Source of the DNA: Streptomyces sp. NBC_00259
GTDB taxonomy: Bacteria > Actinomycetota > Actinomycetes > Streptomycetales > Streptomycetaceae
Direction: 5' to 3'
NCBI RefSeq assembly: GCF_036181745.1
Contig: NZ_CP108080.1
Coordinates: 5,831,501 to 5,895,500, forward strand
DNA length: 64,000 bases
The notes under the pieces were generated by a model, which made no database searches, was not told where the DNA came from, and was given only the letters and a program-made list of their open reading frames with translations. Below, piece after piece: positions 57,270 through 64,000 of the stretch. The number at the start of each line of letters is the position of its first letter. Positions within the stretch are counted from its first letter, which is position 1. A program made the translations under genes and the position numbers.

Positions 57270-57884
57270 GTGGAGAAGCAGCAAGGCCGGGGCGCCGAGG
57301 CGGTGCGCATCGACGACCCGTGGTACGACGCGCTGGCCTCCGGCTGGGGTGAACTGGACGGAGCGGGCGGGCCGGCCGTGCCCCAAGCCACCGGAGCCGG
57401 GGAGCACCGCCATCGGGCGAGCGACATCTACCTGGAAGTGCACCGCAGTGCGGCCTTCCAGGAGGTGCGCAGCCGCTATCGGCGGTTCGTCGTCCCGGCC
57501 ACTCTCGCCTTCTTCGCCTGGTACGTGGCGTACGTCGTCGCGGCCACCGCCGCACCGGGGCTGATGGCGAGGCCGGTCGCCGGGGCGGTGAACGTGGCCC
57601 TGGTGGCAGGGCTCGGGCAGTTCCTCAGCACCTTCCTGCTGACCTGGGCGTACGCCCGGCACGCCCGGCTGCGCCGGGACCGTGCGGCACTGGATCTGCG
57701 GTGGACGGTCTTCGACCGGACACGGGACACGGAACCGGCACGGGGTACGGGCTCGGCCTACGACGCGGAGCCGGCCCACGGCGCGGAGCCGGCCCACGGC
57801 GCGGAGCCGGCTCACGGTGCCATGACGGAACGTGACGCAGGGCCGGCACGTGGGACCGAGGCGACGTGGGAGAGCGAGCGTTGA
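57270..57884 (+). CDS. DUF485 small membrane protein of an acetate-type symporter system
   Basis: Protein of 204 aa, start GTG 57270 with AAGGAGAAG 8 nt upstream. The core is YLEVHRSAAFQEVRSRYRRF followed by two membrane helices (VVPATLAFFAWYVAYVVAAT and VALVAGLGQFLSTFLLTWAYA), the DUF485/YjcH layout. YjcH-like proteins are always encoded with ActP-like symporters. A 60-residue C-terminal tail carries three copies of AEPAHG. The stop overlaps the start of the symporter gene, so translation is probably coupled. Confidence 0.85.
   Translation: MEKQQGRGAEAVRIDDPWYDALASGWGELDGAGGPAVPQATGAGEHRHRASDIYLEVHRSAAFQEVRSRYRRFVVPATLAFFAWYVAYVVAATAAPGLMARPVAGAVNVALVAGLGQFLSTFLLTWAYARHARLRRDRAALDLRWTVFDRTRDTEPARGTGSAYDAEPAHGAEPAHGAEPAHGAMTERDAGPARGTEATWESER
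57765..57818 (+). repeat. Three 18-bp tandem repeats
   Basis: Units 57765-57782, 57783-57800 and 57801-57818 (GCGGAGCCGGCCCACGGC, the last with two changes) encode AEPAHG repeats in the DUF485 protein tail. Confidence 0.9.
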
Positions 57885-59473
57885 CCGGCGACCACCAGAC
57901 CCTGGCGCTGCTGCTGTTCAGCGCCTTCATCGTGGTGACCCTGGCGATCACCACCTGGGTGAGCCGCAACCGTCGTGGCTCGGCTGAGGAGTTCTACGCG
58001 GGCGGGCGGTTGTTCTCGCCCATGGAGAACGGGTTCGCCATCGCCGGCGACTACATGTCGGCCGCCTCCTTCCTCGGGATCTCCGGACTCATCGCGCTCT
58101 ACGGCTACGACGGAATGCTCTACTCCGTGGGCTTCCTCGTCGCCTGGCTGGTCGTTCTGCTGCTCGTCGCCGAACTCGTGCGCAACTGCGGGCGGTTCAC
58201 GCTCGCCGATGTCGTCGCCGCCCGGATGAGCGAGCGACCGGTCCGTATCGCGGCGGGAACTTCCTCGGTCACCGTCTCCGTTCTCTATCTGCTGGCGCAG
58301 ATGGTGGGGGCGGGAAGTCTGGTGGCTCTGCTCCTCGGCGGGACGAGCGAGGCCGCACGCTCATGGACCGTCATCGGTGTCGGCGCCCTGATGGTCGTCT
58401 ATGTGTCGTTGGGAGGGATGCGGGCCACCACGTGGATCCAGATCGTGAAGGCCGTGCTGCTGATGGCGGGCGCGATCGTGCTCACCGTGCTCGTACTGAC
58501 GCGCTTCCACGGCGACTTCAACCAGCTGCTCAACACCGCCGCCGAACAGAGCGGTCACGGCAAGGACTTCCTCTCGCCGGGACTGCGGTACGGCGGAGAC
58601 TGGACCGCGCGCCTGGACTTCATCAGCCTCGGGCTCGCACTCGTGCTCGGCACCGCCGGACTGCCGCACATCCTGTCCCGCTTCTACACCGTCCCGACCG
58701 CGCGGGCCGCCCGCCGCTCGGTCGTCTGGTCCATCGCTCTCATCGGCAGCTTCTACCTGATGACGATCGTGCTCGGTTTCGGCGCGGCGGCCATCCTCGG
58801 CACGGACGACGTGCGCGCGTCGAACGCCGCGGGGAACACGGCGGTTCCGCTGCTCGCCCTCGATCTCGGCGGAGGCGCGGGCTCCACCGGCGGCACGGTG
58901 CTGTTCGCCGTCGTCGCCGCGGTCGCCTTCGCGACGATCCTCGCGGTCGTCGCGGGGATCACGCTCGCGTCCTCGGCGTCGGTCGCGCACGATCTGTACG
59001 CGTCCCTGAAGCGCCGCCACGCGAAGCAGCACAGCGAGGTCGCGGTGGCGAGGTTCGCCGCGGCCGGCATCGGCGCGGCCGCGATCGCGCTCGGCCTGCT
59101 CGCCCGCGACCTGAATGTGGCCTTCCTGGTGGGTCTCGCCTTCGCGGTCGCCGCCTCGGCCAATCTGCCGGTGCTGCTCTACTCGCTGTTCTGGCGGAAC
59201 TTCACCACCCGCGGCGCGGTGTGGTCGGTGTACGGCGGACTGATCCCGGCGGTACTGCTGGTGCTGCTCTCACCCGTGGTCTCCGGCACCCCGGAGGCGC
59301 TGTTCCCGGGGCTGGACTTCCATCTCTTCCCCCTGCAGAACCCCGGACTGGTCTCCATCCCCCTGGGCTTCCTGGCCGGCTGGATCGGCACCATCACCTC
59401 GGCGGACGAGCCGGACGAGGCGAAGCACGCCGAGACGGAGGTACGGGCGCTCACGGGGGCGGGCGCGGTGTGA
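57881..59473 (+). CDS. ActP-like sodium:solute (monocarboxylate) symporter
   Basis: SSS-family transporter of 530 aa with about 13 helices. GGRLFSPMENGFAIAGDYMS then AASFLGISGLIALYGYDG and GLPHILSRFYTVPTARAARR are diagnostic of acetate/pyruvate permeases. I favour TTG 57881, which overlaps the preceding TGA (TTGA) and has GGGAGAG 6 nt upstream; GTG 57866 is an alternative. Co-transcribed with the DUF485 gene. Convergent with a CitB-type response regulator, whose system might respond to a related carboxylate. Confidence 0.88.
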   Translation: MTGDHQTLALLLFSAFIVVTLAITTWVSRNRRGSAEEFYAGGRLFSPMENGFAIAGDYMSAASFLGISGLIALYGYDGMLYSVGFLVAWLVVLLLVAELVRNCGRFTLADVVAARMSERPVRIAAGTSSVTVSVLYLLAQMVGAGSLVALLLGGTSEAARSWTVIGVGALMVVYVSLGGMRATTWIQIVKAVLLMAGAIVLTVLVLTRFHGDFNQLLNTAAEQSGHGKDFLSPGLRYGGDWTARLDFISLGLALVLGTAGLPHILSRFYTVPTARAARRSVVWSIALIGSFYLMTIVLGFGAAAILGTDDVRASNAAGNTAVPLLALDLGGGAGSTGGTVLFAVVAAVAFATILAVVAGITLASSASVAHDLYASLKRRHAKQHSEVAVARFAAAGIGAAAIALGLLARDLNVAFLVGLAFAVAASANLPVLLYSLFWRNFTTRGAVWSVYGGLIPAVLLVLLSPVVSGTPEALFPGLDFHLFPLQNPGLVSIPLGFLAGWIGTITSADEPDEAKHAETEVRALTGAGAV

Positions 59474-59502
59474 CCGGACCAGAGCCCCGGCCGAGAACGG
59501 GC

Positions 59503-59538
59503 TCCGAGGTCAGGACTGGTTCCGAGGTCATGACTGGT
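59503..59538. repeat. Two 18-bp tandem repeats between the convergent genes
   Basis: TCCGAGGTCAGGACTGGT (59503-59520) is repeated at 59521-59538 with one change; the second copy runs into the 3' end of the response-regulator gene. Confidence 0.85.
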
Positions 59539-60238
59539 TCCGGCCGCTCGCCGTCCAGGCGTAGCGGTGCTCGGGGCGGCCCGTTTCGCCGTAGCGCAGG
59601 GAGAGCCGGACACGGCCCGAGCGTTCCAGGAGCTTGAGATAGCGCTGGGCCGTCTGGCGGCTGACGCCGGCGCTTTCGGCGATCTCCTGGGCCGAGAGAG
59701 GGTCATCGGCGGCCAGGAGCACTTTGCGGACGAGCCCTGCGGTGGTGGGGGAGTGGCCCTTGGGGAGGTCCGGGGAGGCCGTGGCGGAGAGGGCGCCGAA
59801 GATGCGGTCCACCTCCGCCTGTTCGGCCTCCCCGCCGCCCTCCAGGGTGCGGCGCAGGGCCGCATACGCCTCCAGCTTGGTGCGCAGGCCGGCGAAGGTG
59901 AACGGCTTCACCAGATACTGGAGGGCGCCGTGCCGCATGGCCGCCTGGACGGTGGCCACATCACGGGCCGCCGTCACCATGATCACGTCCGTCTGCAGTC
60001 CGAGGCGGCGCAGTTCCCGGACGACCGCGAGCCCGTTCTCGTCCGGGAGGTAGTGGTCCAGCAGGATCAGGTCCACGGGCACCTCGGCGATACGGGCGAG
60101 CGCCTCGGCGGCCGAGTGGGCAAGGGCCGCGACCCGGAAGCCGGGCACCTTGGCCACGTACGCCGCGTTGATCTTTGCGACCCGGACGTCGTCGTCCACG
60201 ACCAGGACGTTGATCGGCGCATCGGGCACCGCGGTCAT
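59528..60238 (-). CDS. CitB/DcuR-type response regulator
   Basis: Protein of 236 aa. The receiver domain has VLVVDDDVRVAKI, the phosphoacceptor Asp in LILLDHYLPD, VTAARD and the Lys in LVKPF. The C-terminal HTH (LSAQEIAESAGVSRQTAQRY) is that of the CitB/DpiA class. Its ATG overlaps the kinase stop (ATGA), so the pair is translationally coupled. Expected to control uptake of a C3-C6 carboxylate; the target is not evident. Confidence 0.92.
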   Translation of the reverse strand: MTAVPDAPINVLVVDDDVRVAKINAAYVAKVPGFRVAALAHSAAEALARIAEVPVDLILLDHYLPDENGLAVVRELRRLGLQTDVIMVTAARDVATVQAAMRHGALQYLVKPFTFAGLRTKLEAYAALRRTLEGGGEAEQAEVDRIFGALSATASPDLPKGHSPTTAGLVRKVLLAADDPLSAQEIAESAGVSRQTAQRYLKLLERSGRVRLSLRYGETGRPEHRYAWTASGRNQS

Positions 60239-61911
60239 CGTGTCTCTCCCACCGTCGCGAGTCCCGGCTCCAGCCCCGGTTCCGCCAGGGCTTCGGGCAG
60301 TACGACGGTGAACTCCGCGCCGCCGCCCAGGTCCGGGCCCGCCCCGGTGACCCGGGCGCTGCCGCCCTGCCGTTCCGCGAAGCGCCGGACCAGGGCCAGC
60401 CCGAGCCCTCTCTTGCCGTGAGCCGGCAGTTCCTTGGTGGACCAGCCCTCGGTGAAGATCAGATCGCGCTGCTCCGCAGGCACCCCCGGCCCGCTGTCGG
60501 AGACCCGCAGGACGACCGTGCGGCCCTCGCCGAGCAGCTCGATCTCGATGCGCGGGTCCTCGGACCCGGCCGCCGCGTCCAGCGCGTTGTCGACGAGATT
60601 GCCGACGACGGTCACCAGCCCGCGCGGGTCCACCAGACGGTCGGGCAGCATCGTCGCGGGCGCGATCCGCAGCGAGACGCCCCGCTCGGCCGCCACCGTC
60701 GCCTTGCCGACCAGCAGCGAGGCCAGCAGGGGATCGTGGACCTTCTCGGTGACCTGCTCCGCGGTGGCGCGGTGCACGCCCACGACCTCGGTCACGAACT
60801 CCACGGCCTCCTCGTGCATCTCCAGCTCCAGCAGCCCGAGCAGCGTGTGCATACGGTTCGCGTGCTCATGGTCCTGGGCGCGGAGCGCGTCGATCAGACC
60901 GCGGGTGGAGTCCAGCTCACGGCCGAGCTGCTCCAGTTCGGTGCGGTCGCGGAGCGTGGCGACCGCGCCTCCGTCGTCCGTCGGCATCCGGTTGGCGATG
61001 AGCACCCGATGGCCCCTCACGGTCACCAGGTCCTCGCCGGTGACCCGGCCGGCCAGCACATCCGTCGTGCGGCCCTCACCGAGGACCTCGTCCAGCGGCC
61101 GGCCGGTGTCCTCGGGGCCGAGACCGAGGAGACGCTGTGCCTCGTCGTTCATGAGCCGGATACGGCCCGACCGGTCGAGGGCGACCACGCCCTCGCGGAT
61201 GCCGTGCAGCATCGCCTCCCGCTCGGCGAGCAGCGCCGAGATGTCGGAGAAGGCGAGGTCGTGGGTCTGCCGCTGGAGCCGTCGGGAGATCATGTACGCG
61301 GCGAGGGCGCCGACGGCCAGTGCGCCGCCCGCGTAGGCGAGCAGCCCCGGGATCGCGGCGAGCAGCCGGTCGCGGACGCTGTCGTACTCGATGCCGACCG
61401 AGACGGCGCCGATGATCCGGCCTTCGTCGTCACGGAGCGGGACCTTGCCGCGGGCGGAGCGGCCGAGCGTACCGCTGTCGATCTCCATCACATGTCCGCC
61501 CGCGAGCGGCCGGCTGGGGTCGGTCGAGACGACCTCGCCGATCTCTTCCGGGTCGGTGTGCGACCAGCGCACCCCGCGTGCGTCCATGATCACGACGTAC
61601 TCGGCGCCGGTGCTGTGCCGGATGCGCTCCGCCTCGCGCTGGACCGGGCCGCGTACGGACGGTTGCGAGGTGAGGAGCCCCTCGGCGACCTTCGGTGACG
61701 CCGTGGTCTCGGCGATGGCGAGCGCACGGCGCATCGCCTCGTCGTCCAGCTGGGCGCTGAGCGGCGCCAGGAAGAGACCGGTGGCGAGGACGGTGACACC
61801 GGTGGCGATGGCCAGCTGCATCAGCAGGACCTGCGCGAAGACCCGCCGCGGCCAGCCGAACCGCCACCGTCTCGGGGGTGCGCCTGGGGGGCCGGTCGGT
61901 GCGGGGCTCAT
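60235..61911 (-). CDS. CitA/DcuS-type sensor histidine kinase
   Basis: Protein of 558 aa. TM1 (VFAQVLLMQLAIATGVTVLA), an extracellular single-Cache domain of about 130 residues (AEYVVIMDARGVRWSHTDPEEIG, GSVSVGIEYD-like end), TM2 (LLAYAGGALAVGALAAYMIS), then PAS, the SpoOB-type dimerisation helix with phosphoacceptor His in DHEHANRMHTLLGLLELE, and a HATPase domain (NLVDNALDAA, DSGPGVP, GKRGLGLALV). ATG 61911 (MSPAPTGPP) is chosen; there is no clear Shine-Dalgarno. Periplasmic sensing of a di- or tricarboxylate is inferred from the family. Confidence 0.92.
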   Translation of the reverse strand: MSPAPTGPPGAPPRRWRFGWPRRVFAQVLLMQLAIATGVTVLATGLFLAPLSAQLDDEAMRRALAIAETTASPKVAEGLLTSQPSVRGPVQREAERIRHSTGAEYVVIMDARGVRWSHTDPEEIGEVVSTDPSRPLAGGHVMEIDSGTLGRSARGKVPLRDDEGRIIGAVSVGIEYDSVRDRLLAAIPGLLAYAGGALAVGALAAYMISRRLQRQTHDLAFSDISALLAEREAMLHGIREGVVALDRSGRIRLMNDEAQRLLGLGPEDTGRPLDEVLGEGRTTDVLAGRVTGEDLVTVRGHRVLIANRMPTDDGGAVATLRDRTELEQLGRELDSTRGLIDALRAQDHEHANRMHTLLGLLELEMHEEAVEFVTEVVGVHRATAEQVTEKVHDPLLASLLVGKATVAAERGVSLRIAPATMLPDRLVDPRGLVTVVGNLVDNALDAAAGSEDPRIEIELLGEGRTVVLRVSDSGPGVPAEQRDLIFTEGWSTKELPAHGKRGLGLALVRRFAERQGGSARVTGAGPDLGGGAEFTVVLPEALAEPGLEPGLATVGETR

Positions 61912-62002
61912 ACAGATGCACGGTAAAGGGCCCGGACACCCTTCGGAAAATCCCTCGCTGCTCCCGAGACGCAGGTCACGCACCACCGGGTTTGCGCGAT
62001 GG

Positions 62003-62048
62003 GCAAACCGCTTGCCGCTGAGCATGACGAGGGACGCAAGCCGTTTGC
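62003..62048. promoter_or_regulatory. Twin operator-like repeats upstream of the LacI gene
   Basis: GCAAACCGCTTGC (62003-62015) and GCAAGCCGTTTGC (62036-62048) are near-palindromic and are near-exact inverses of each other, 33 bp apart. The TTGC/GCAA arms are typical of LacI-family operators. They lie between the divergent kinase and LacI genes. Confidence 0.65.
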
Positions 62049-62059
62049 ATGACTTGCGC

Positions 62060-62065
62060 TAGTCT
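62060..62065 (+). promoter_or_regulatory. Candidate -10 element of the LacI gene
   Basis: TAGTCT ends 7 nt before ATG 62073, so the transcript would be leaderless; TTGCG half-sites flank it on both sides. Confidence 0.45.
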
Positions 62066-62072
62066 TGCGTTC

Positions 62073-63080
62073 ATGACGCGACGACTTGCTCAGGTGGCGA
62101 ACAAGGTGGGAGTCAGCGAGGCCACGGTCAGCCGGGTCCTCAACGGCAAGCCGGGTGTCTCGGACGCCACCCGCCAGGCCGTGCTGACCGCGCTGGACGT
62201 CCTCGGCTACGAGCGGCCCACCCAGCTGCGCGGCGAGCGCGCCCGGCTCGTCGGGCTGGTGCTGCCGGAGCTGCAGAACCCCATCTTCCCCGCGTTCGCC
62301 GAGGTCATCGGTGGTGCGCTGGCTCAGCAGGGGCTCACCCCGGTGCTCTGCACCCAGACCAAGGGCGGCGTCTCCGAGGAGGACTACGTCGACCTGCTGC
62401 TGCAGCAGCAGGTGTCCGGGGTGGTCTTCGCCGGCGGGCTGTTCGCCCAGGCGGACGCCCCGCACGACCACTACCGCAGGCTCGCCGACCGGAAGATCCC
62501 GGTCGTCCTCGTCAACGCGTCCATCGACAACCTCCACTTCCCCTGCATCGCCTGTGACGACGCCGTCGCCGTCGAGCAGGCCTGGCGCCACCTGTCGTCG
62601 CTCGGGCACGAGCGGATCGGTCTCGTCCTCGGCCCGCCCGACCATATGCCGTCCCGGCGCAAGCGTGCCGCCGCGCAGGCGGCCGCACGGGCCGCCGGGC
62701 GGGAGCTGCCCGAGGAGTTCCTGGAGTGCTCGATGTTCTCCCTGGAGGGCGGTCAGGCCGCGGCCACGCGCCTCATCGACCGTGGGGTCACCGGCATCAT
62801 CTGCGCGAGCGACCCGCTGGCGCTGGGCGCCGTGCGGGCCACCCGCCGGCGCGGACTCACCGTCCCCGGTGACGTGTCGGTCGTCGGCTACGACGACTCC
62901 GCCTTCATGAGCTGCACCGAGCCGCCGCTGACCACCGTCCGCCAGCCCATCGAGGCCATGGGCCGTGCCGCCGTCGAGCTGCTCTGCGCCCAGATCCAGG
63001 GCGGCGTCGTACCCCCCGACGAGCTGCTTTTCGAGCCGGAACTGGTGGTACGCGGCTCCACGGCACAGGTGCCTCGCTGA
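62073..63080 (+). CDS. LacI-family transcriptional regulator
   Basis: Protein of 335 aa. The HTH RLAQVANKVGVSEATVSRVL then NGKPGVSDATR is at residues 3-33, followed by the hinge and a periplasmic-binding-protein-like ligand domain (VGLVLPELQNPIFPAFAEVI, GYDDSAFMSCTEPPLTTVRQ). It precedes a sugar-binding lipoprotein gene on the same strand, so it is likely the local repressor of a carbohydrate ABC system. ATG 62073 is preferred over ATG 62049, which would span the -10 box. Confidence 0.92.
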   Translation: MTRRLAQVANKVGVSEATVSRVLNGKPGVSDATRQAVLTALDVLGYERPTQLRGERARLVGLVLPELQNPIFPAFAEVIGGALAQQGLTPVLCTQTKGGVSEEDYVDLLLQQQVSGVVFAGGLFAQADAPHDHYRRLADRKIPVVLVNASIDNLHFPCIACDDAVAVEQAWRHLSSLGHERIGLVLGPPDHMPSRRKRAAAQAAARAAGRELPEEFLECSMFSLEGGQAAATRLIDRGVTGIICASDPLALGAVRATRRRGLTVPGDVSVVGYDDSAFMSCTEPPLTTVRQPIEAMGRAAVELLCAQIQGGVVPPDELLFEPELVVRGSTAQVPR

Positions 63081-63217
63081 TCTGCGTATCCCTGTCGATG
63101 TTTTACAAAGCCTGCGCGACATATTGCGGCCATCTGTTGTCGGTGGTTGAGTGAGCGACGCCTCCAGCAGTGCGTCTGCTGAAGGCCTTCCACGCTCATG
63201 CCCGAAGGGGACCACCG

Positions 63218-64000
63218 ATGAGAAGTGCCCGGTTCCGTCGTTCGCGTAGCACGTGTCGTACCCGCCGCACCTCCGCGGCCGCCCTCCTGACCGCCCTCGC
63301 GCTGACCGCGTCGCTCGCCGCCTGCGGCACGAGCAGCAGCGACAACGGCGGCGGGGACTCGGAGGGAGGCGGCTCCTCCGATCCGTCGGCGCCCCTGGAC
63401 CCCAAGGCCAAGGTGACGCTGACCATCGACTGCATGCCGCCGCCCGCCAAGGCCGCCGAACTCAAGGAGTGGAACGAGGACGTCAGGACGTTCAACAAGA
63501 CGTACCCGAACGTCAGGATCGAGGGGAAGTCGACGCCCGGGCAGTGCCTGGAGCCGCCCCGCTTCACCGCGATGCTCAAGGCCAAGTCACAGCCGGACGT
63601 GTTCTACACCTACTTCACGGACCTGGAGCAGGTGCTCGACAACGACGGCGCCGCCGACATCTCCGCGTATGTCACCGACAGGACGGTCCCGGCGCTGGGG
63701 GACATCGACCCGGACGTCATGAGCTCGCTCACCAAGGAGGGCAAGCTCTACGGCCTCCCGACCAGCAACTACACCATGGGTCTGCTGATCAACCGGAGCC
63801 TCTTCGAGCAGGCCGGCCTCGATCCGGACAACCCGCCCCGCACCTGGGCCGAGGTCCGCACCGCCGCCAAGGCCATCGCCGGCCTCGGCAAGGGCGTCGC
63901 CGGTTTCGGCGAGTACAGCGCCGGGAACACCGGCGGCTGGCACTTCACCGCCACCACCTACGGCCTCGGCGGTGACATCGTCGACACGAGCGGCGCGAAG
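63218..64000 (+). CDS. Carbohydrate ABC transporter substrate-binding lipoprotein, partial
   Basis: 261 residues are visible, open at the right edge. The start MRSARFRRSRSTCRTRR is followed by a hydrophobic stretch ending in the lipobox TASLAAC, then a Gly/Ser linker. The body has FNKTYPNVRIEGKS, LKAKSQPDVFYTYFTDLEQV and LYGLPTSNYTMGLLINRSLF, the pattern of family-1 extracellular sugar-binding proteins. GAAGGGGA lies 7 nt before ATG 63218. Permease genes would be expected beyond the window. Regulated probably by the LacI protein upstream. Confidence 0.9.
   Translation, partial: MRSARFRRSRSTCRTRRTSAAALLTALALTASLAACGTSSSDNGGGDSEGGGSSDPSAPLDPKAKVTLTIDCMPPPAKAAELKEWNEDVRTFNKTYPNVRIEGKSTPGQCLEPPRFTAMLKAKSQPDVFYTYFTDLEQVLDNDGAADISAYVTDRTVPALGDIDPDVMSSLTKEGKLYGLPTSNYTMGLLINRSLFEQAGLDPDNPPRTWAEVRTAAKAIAGLGKGVAGFGEYSAGNTGGWHFTATTYGLGGDIVDTSGAK

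Overview
The window is chromosomal DNA of a Streptomyces species. It has very high G+C, strongly G/C-ended codons, many GTG starts and many apparently leaderless genes. The gene order miaB-miaA-dapF-rsh-hflX ... lexA/nrdRJ ... rnhB ... whiH-hrdB-parE matches, from memory, the S. coelicolor core chromosome around SCO5787-SCO5822.

Layout. (1) 1-11.9 kb: a partial TAXI solute-binding protein, then a tRNA-modification, cell-wall and stringent-response block: miaB, an extradiol-dioxygenase-like protein, two small proteins on the minus strand, miaA, a membrane protein, dapF, an RSH ppGpp enzyme, a secreted M1 peptidase and hflX. (2) 11.9-14.7 kb: two tandem paralogous trypsin-fold lipoproteins on the minus strand. 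(3) 14.9-21.1 kb: a four-gene NRPS-independent siderophore (NIS) operon: diaminobutyrate aminotransferase, two IucA/IucC synthetases and an IucB-type acetyltransferase. (4) 21.2-28.2 kb: DNA repair and dNTP supply: dinG, lexA, nrdR and nrdJ, with a visible SOS box and NrdR boxes. (5) 28.3-38.4 kb: TerD, a YdbC-like protein, a histidine phosphatase, an ADP-ribosylglycohydrolase, a DUF4173 membrane protein, an MFS exporter/TetR pair with twin operators, rnhB and two unknown genes.

(6) 38.6-43.5 kb is the irregular part. A decayed recQ remnant lies in inverted orientation beside an intact recQ-phosphoribosyltransferase fusion. Next come a frameshifted transposase remnant and an SMI1/KNR4-Lsr2 fusion gene. 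A 24-bp inverted repeat (23/24 identical) brackets 39554-43486. Just outside it is a perfect 24-bp palindrome made of two head-to-head DnaA boxes. This is the best candidate for something undescribed in the window. (7) 43.6-50.1 kb: DUF4192, a debranching-enzyme-like protein, an NrtR-type Nudix regulator, and an ABC protein fusing a degenerate ATPase to a permease. (8) 50.2-57.9 kb: whiH (sporulation regulator), hrdB (principal sigma factor), a secreted trypsin, a DUF7455 mini-protein, parE and a DUF485 protein. (9) 57.9-64 kb: an ActP-like symporter, a CitA/CitB-type two-component pair, a LacI regulator with operator repeats, and the start of a sugar-binding lipoprotein that runs off the window.

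Most of the window is conserved housekeeping and developmental chromosome. I see no tRNA, rRNA, CRISPR array, prophage or secondary-metabolite megasynthase.
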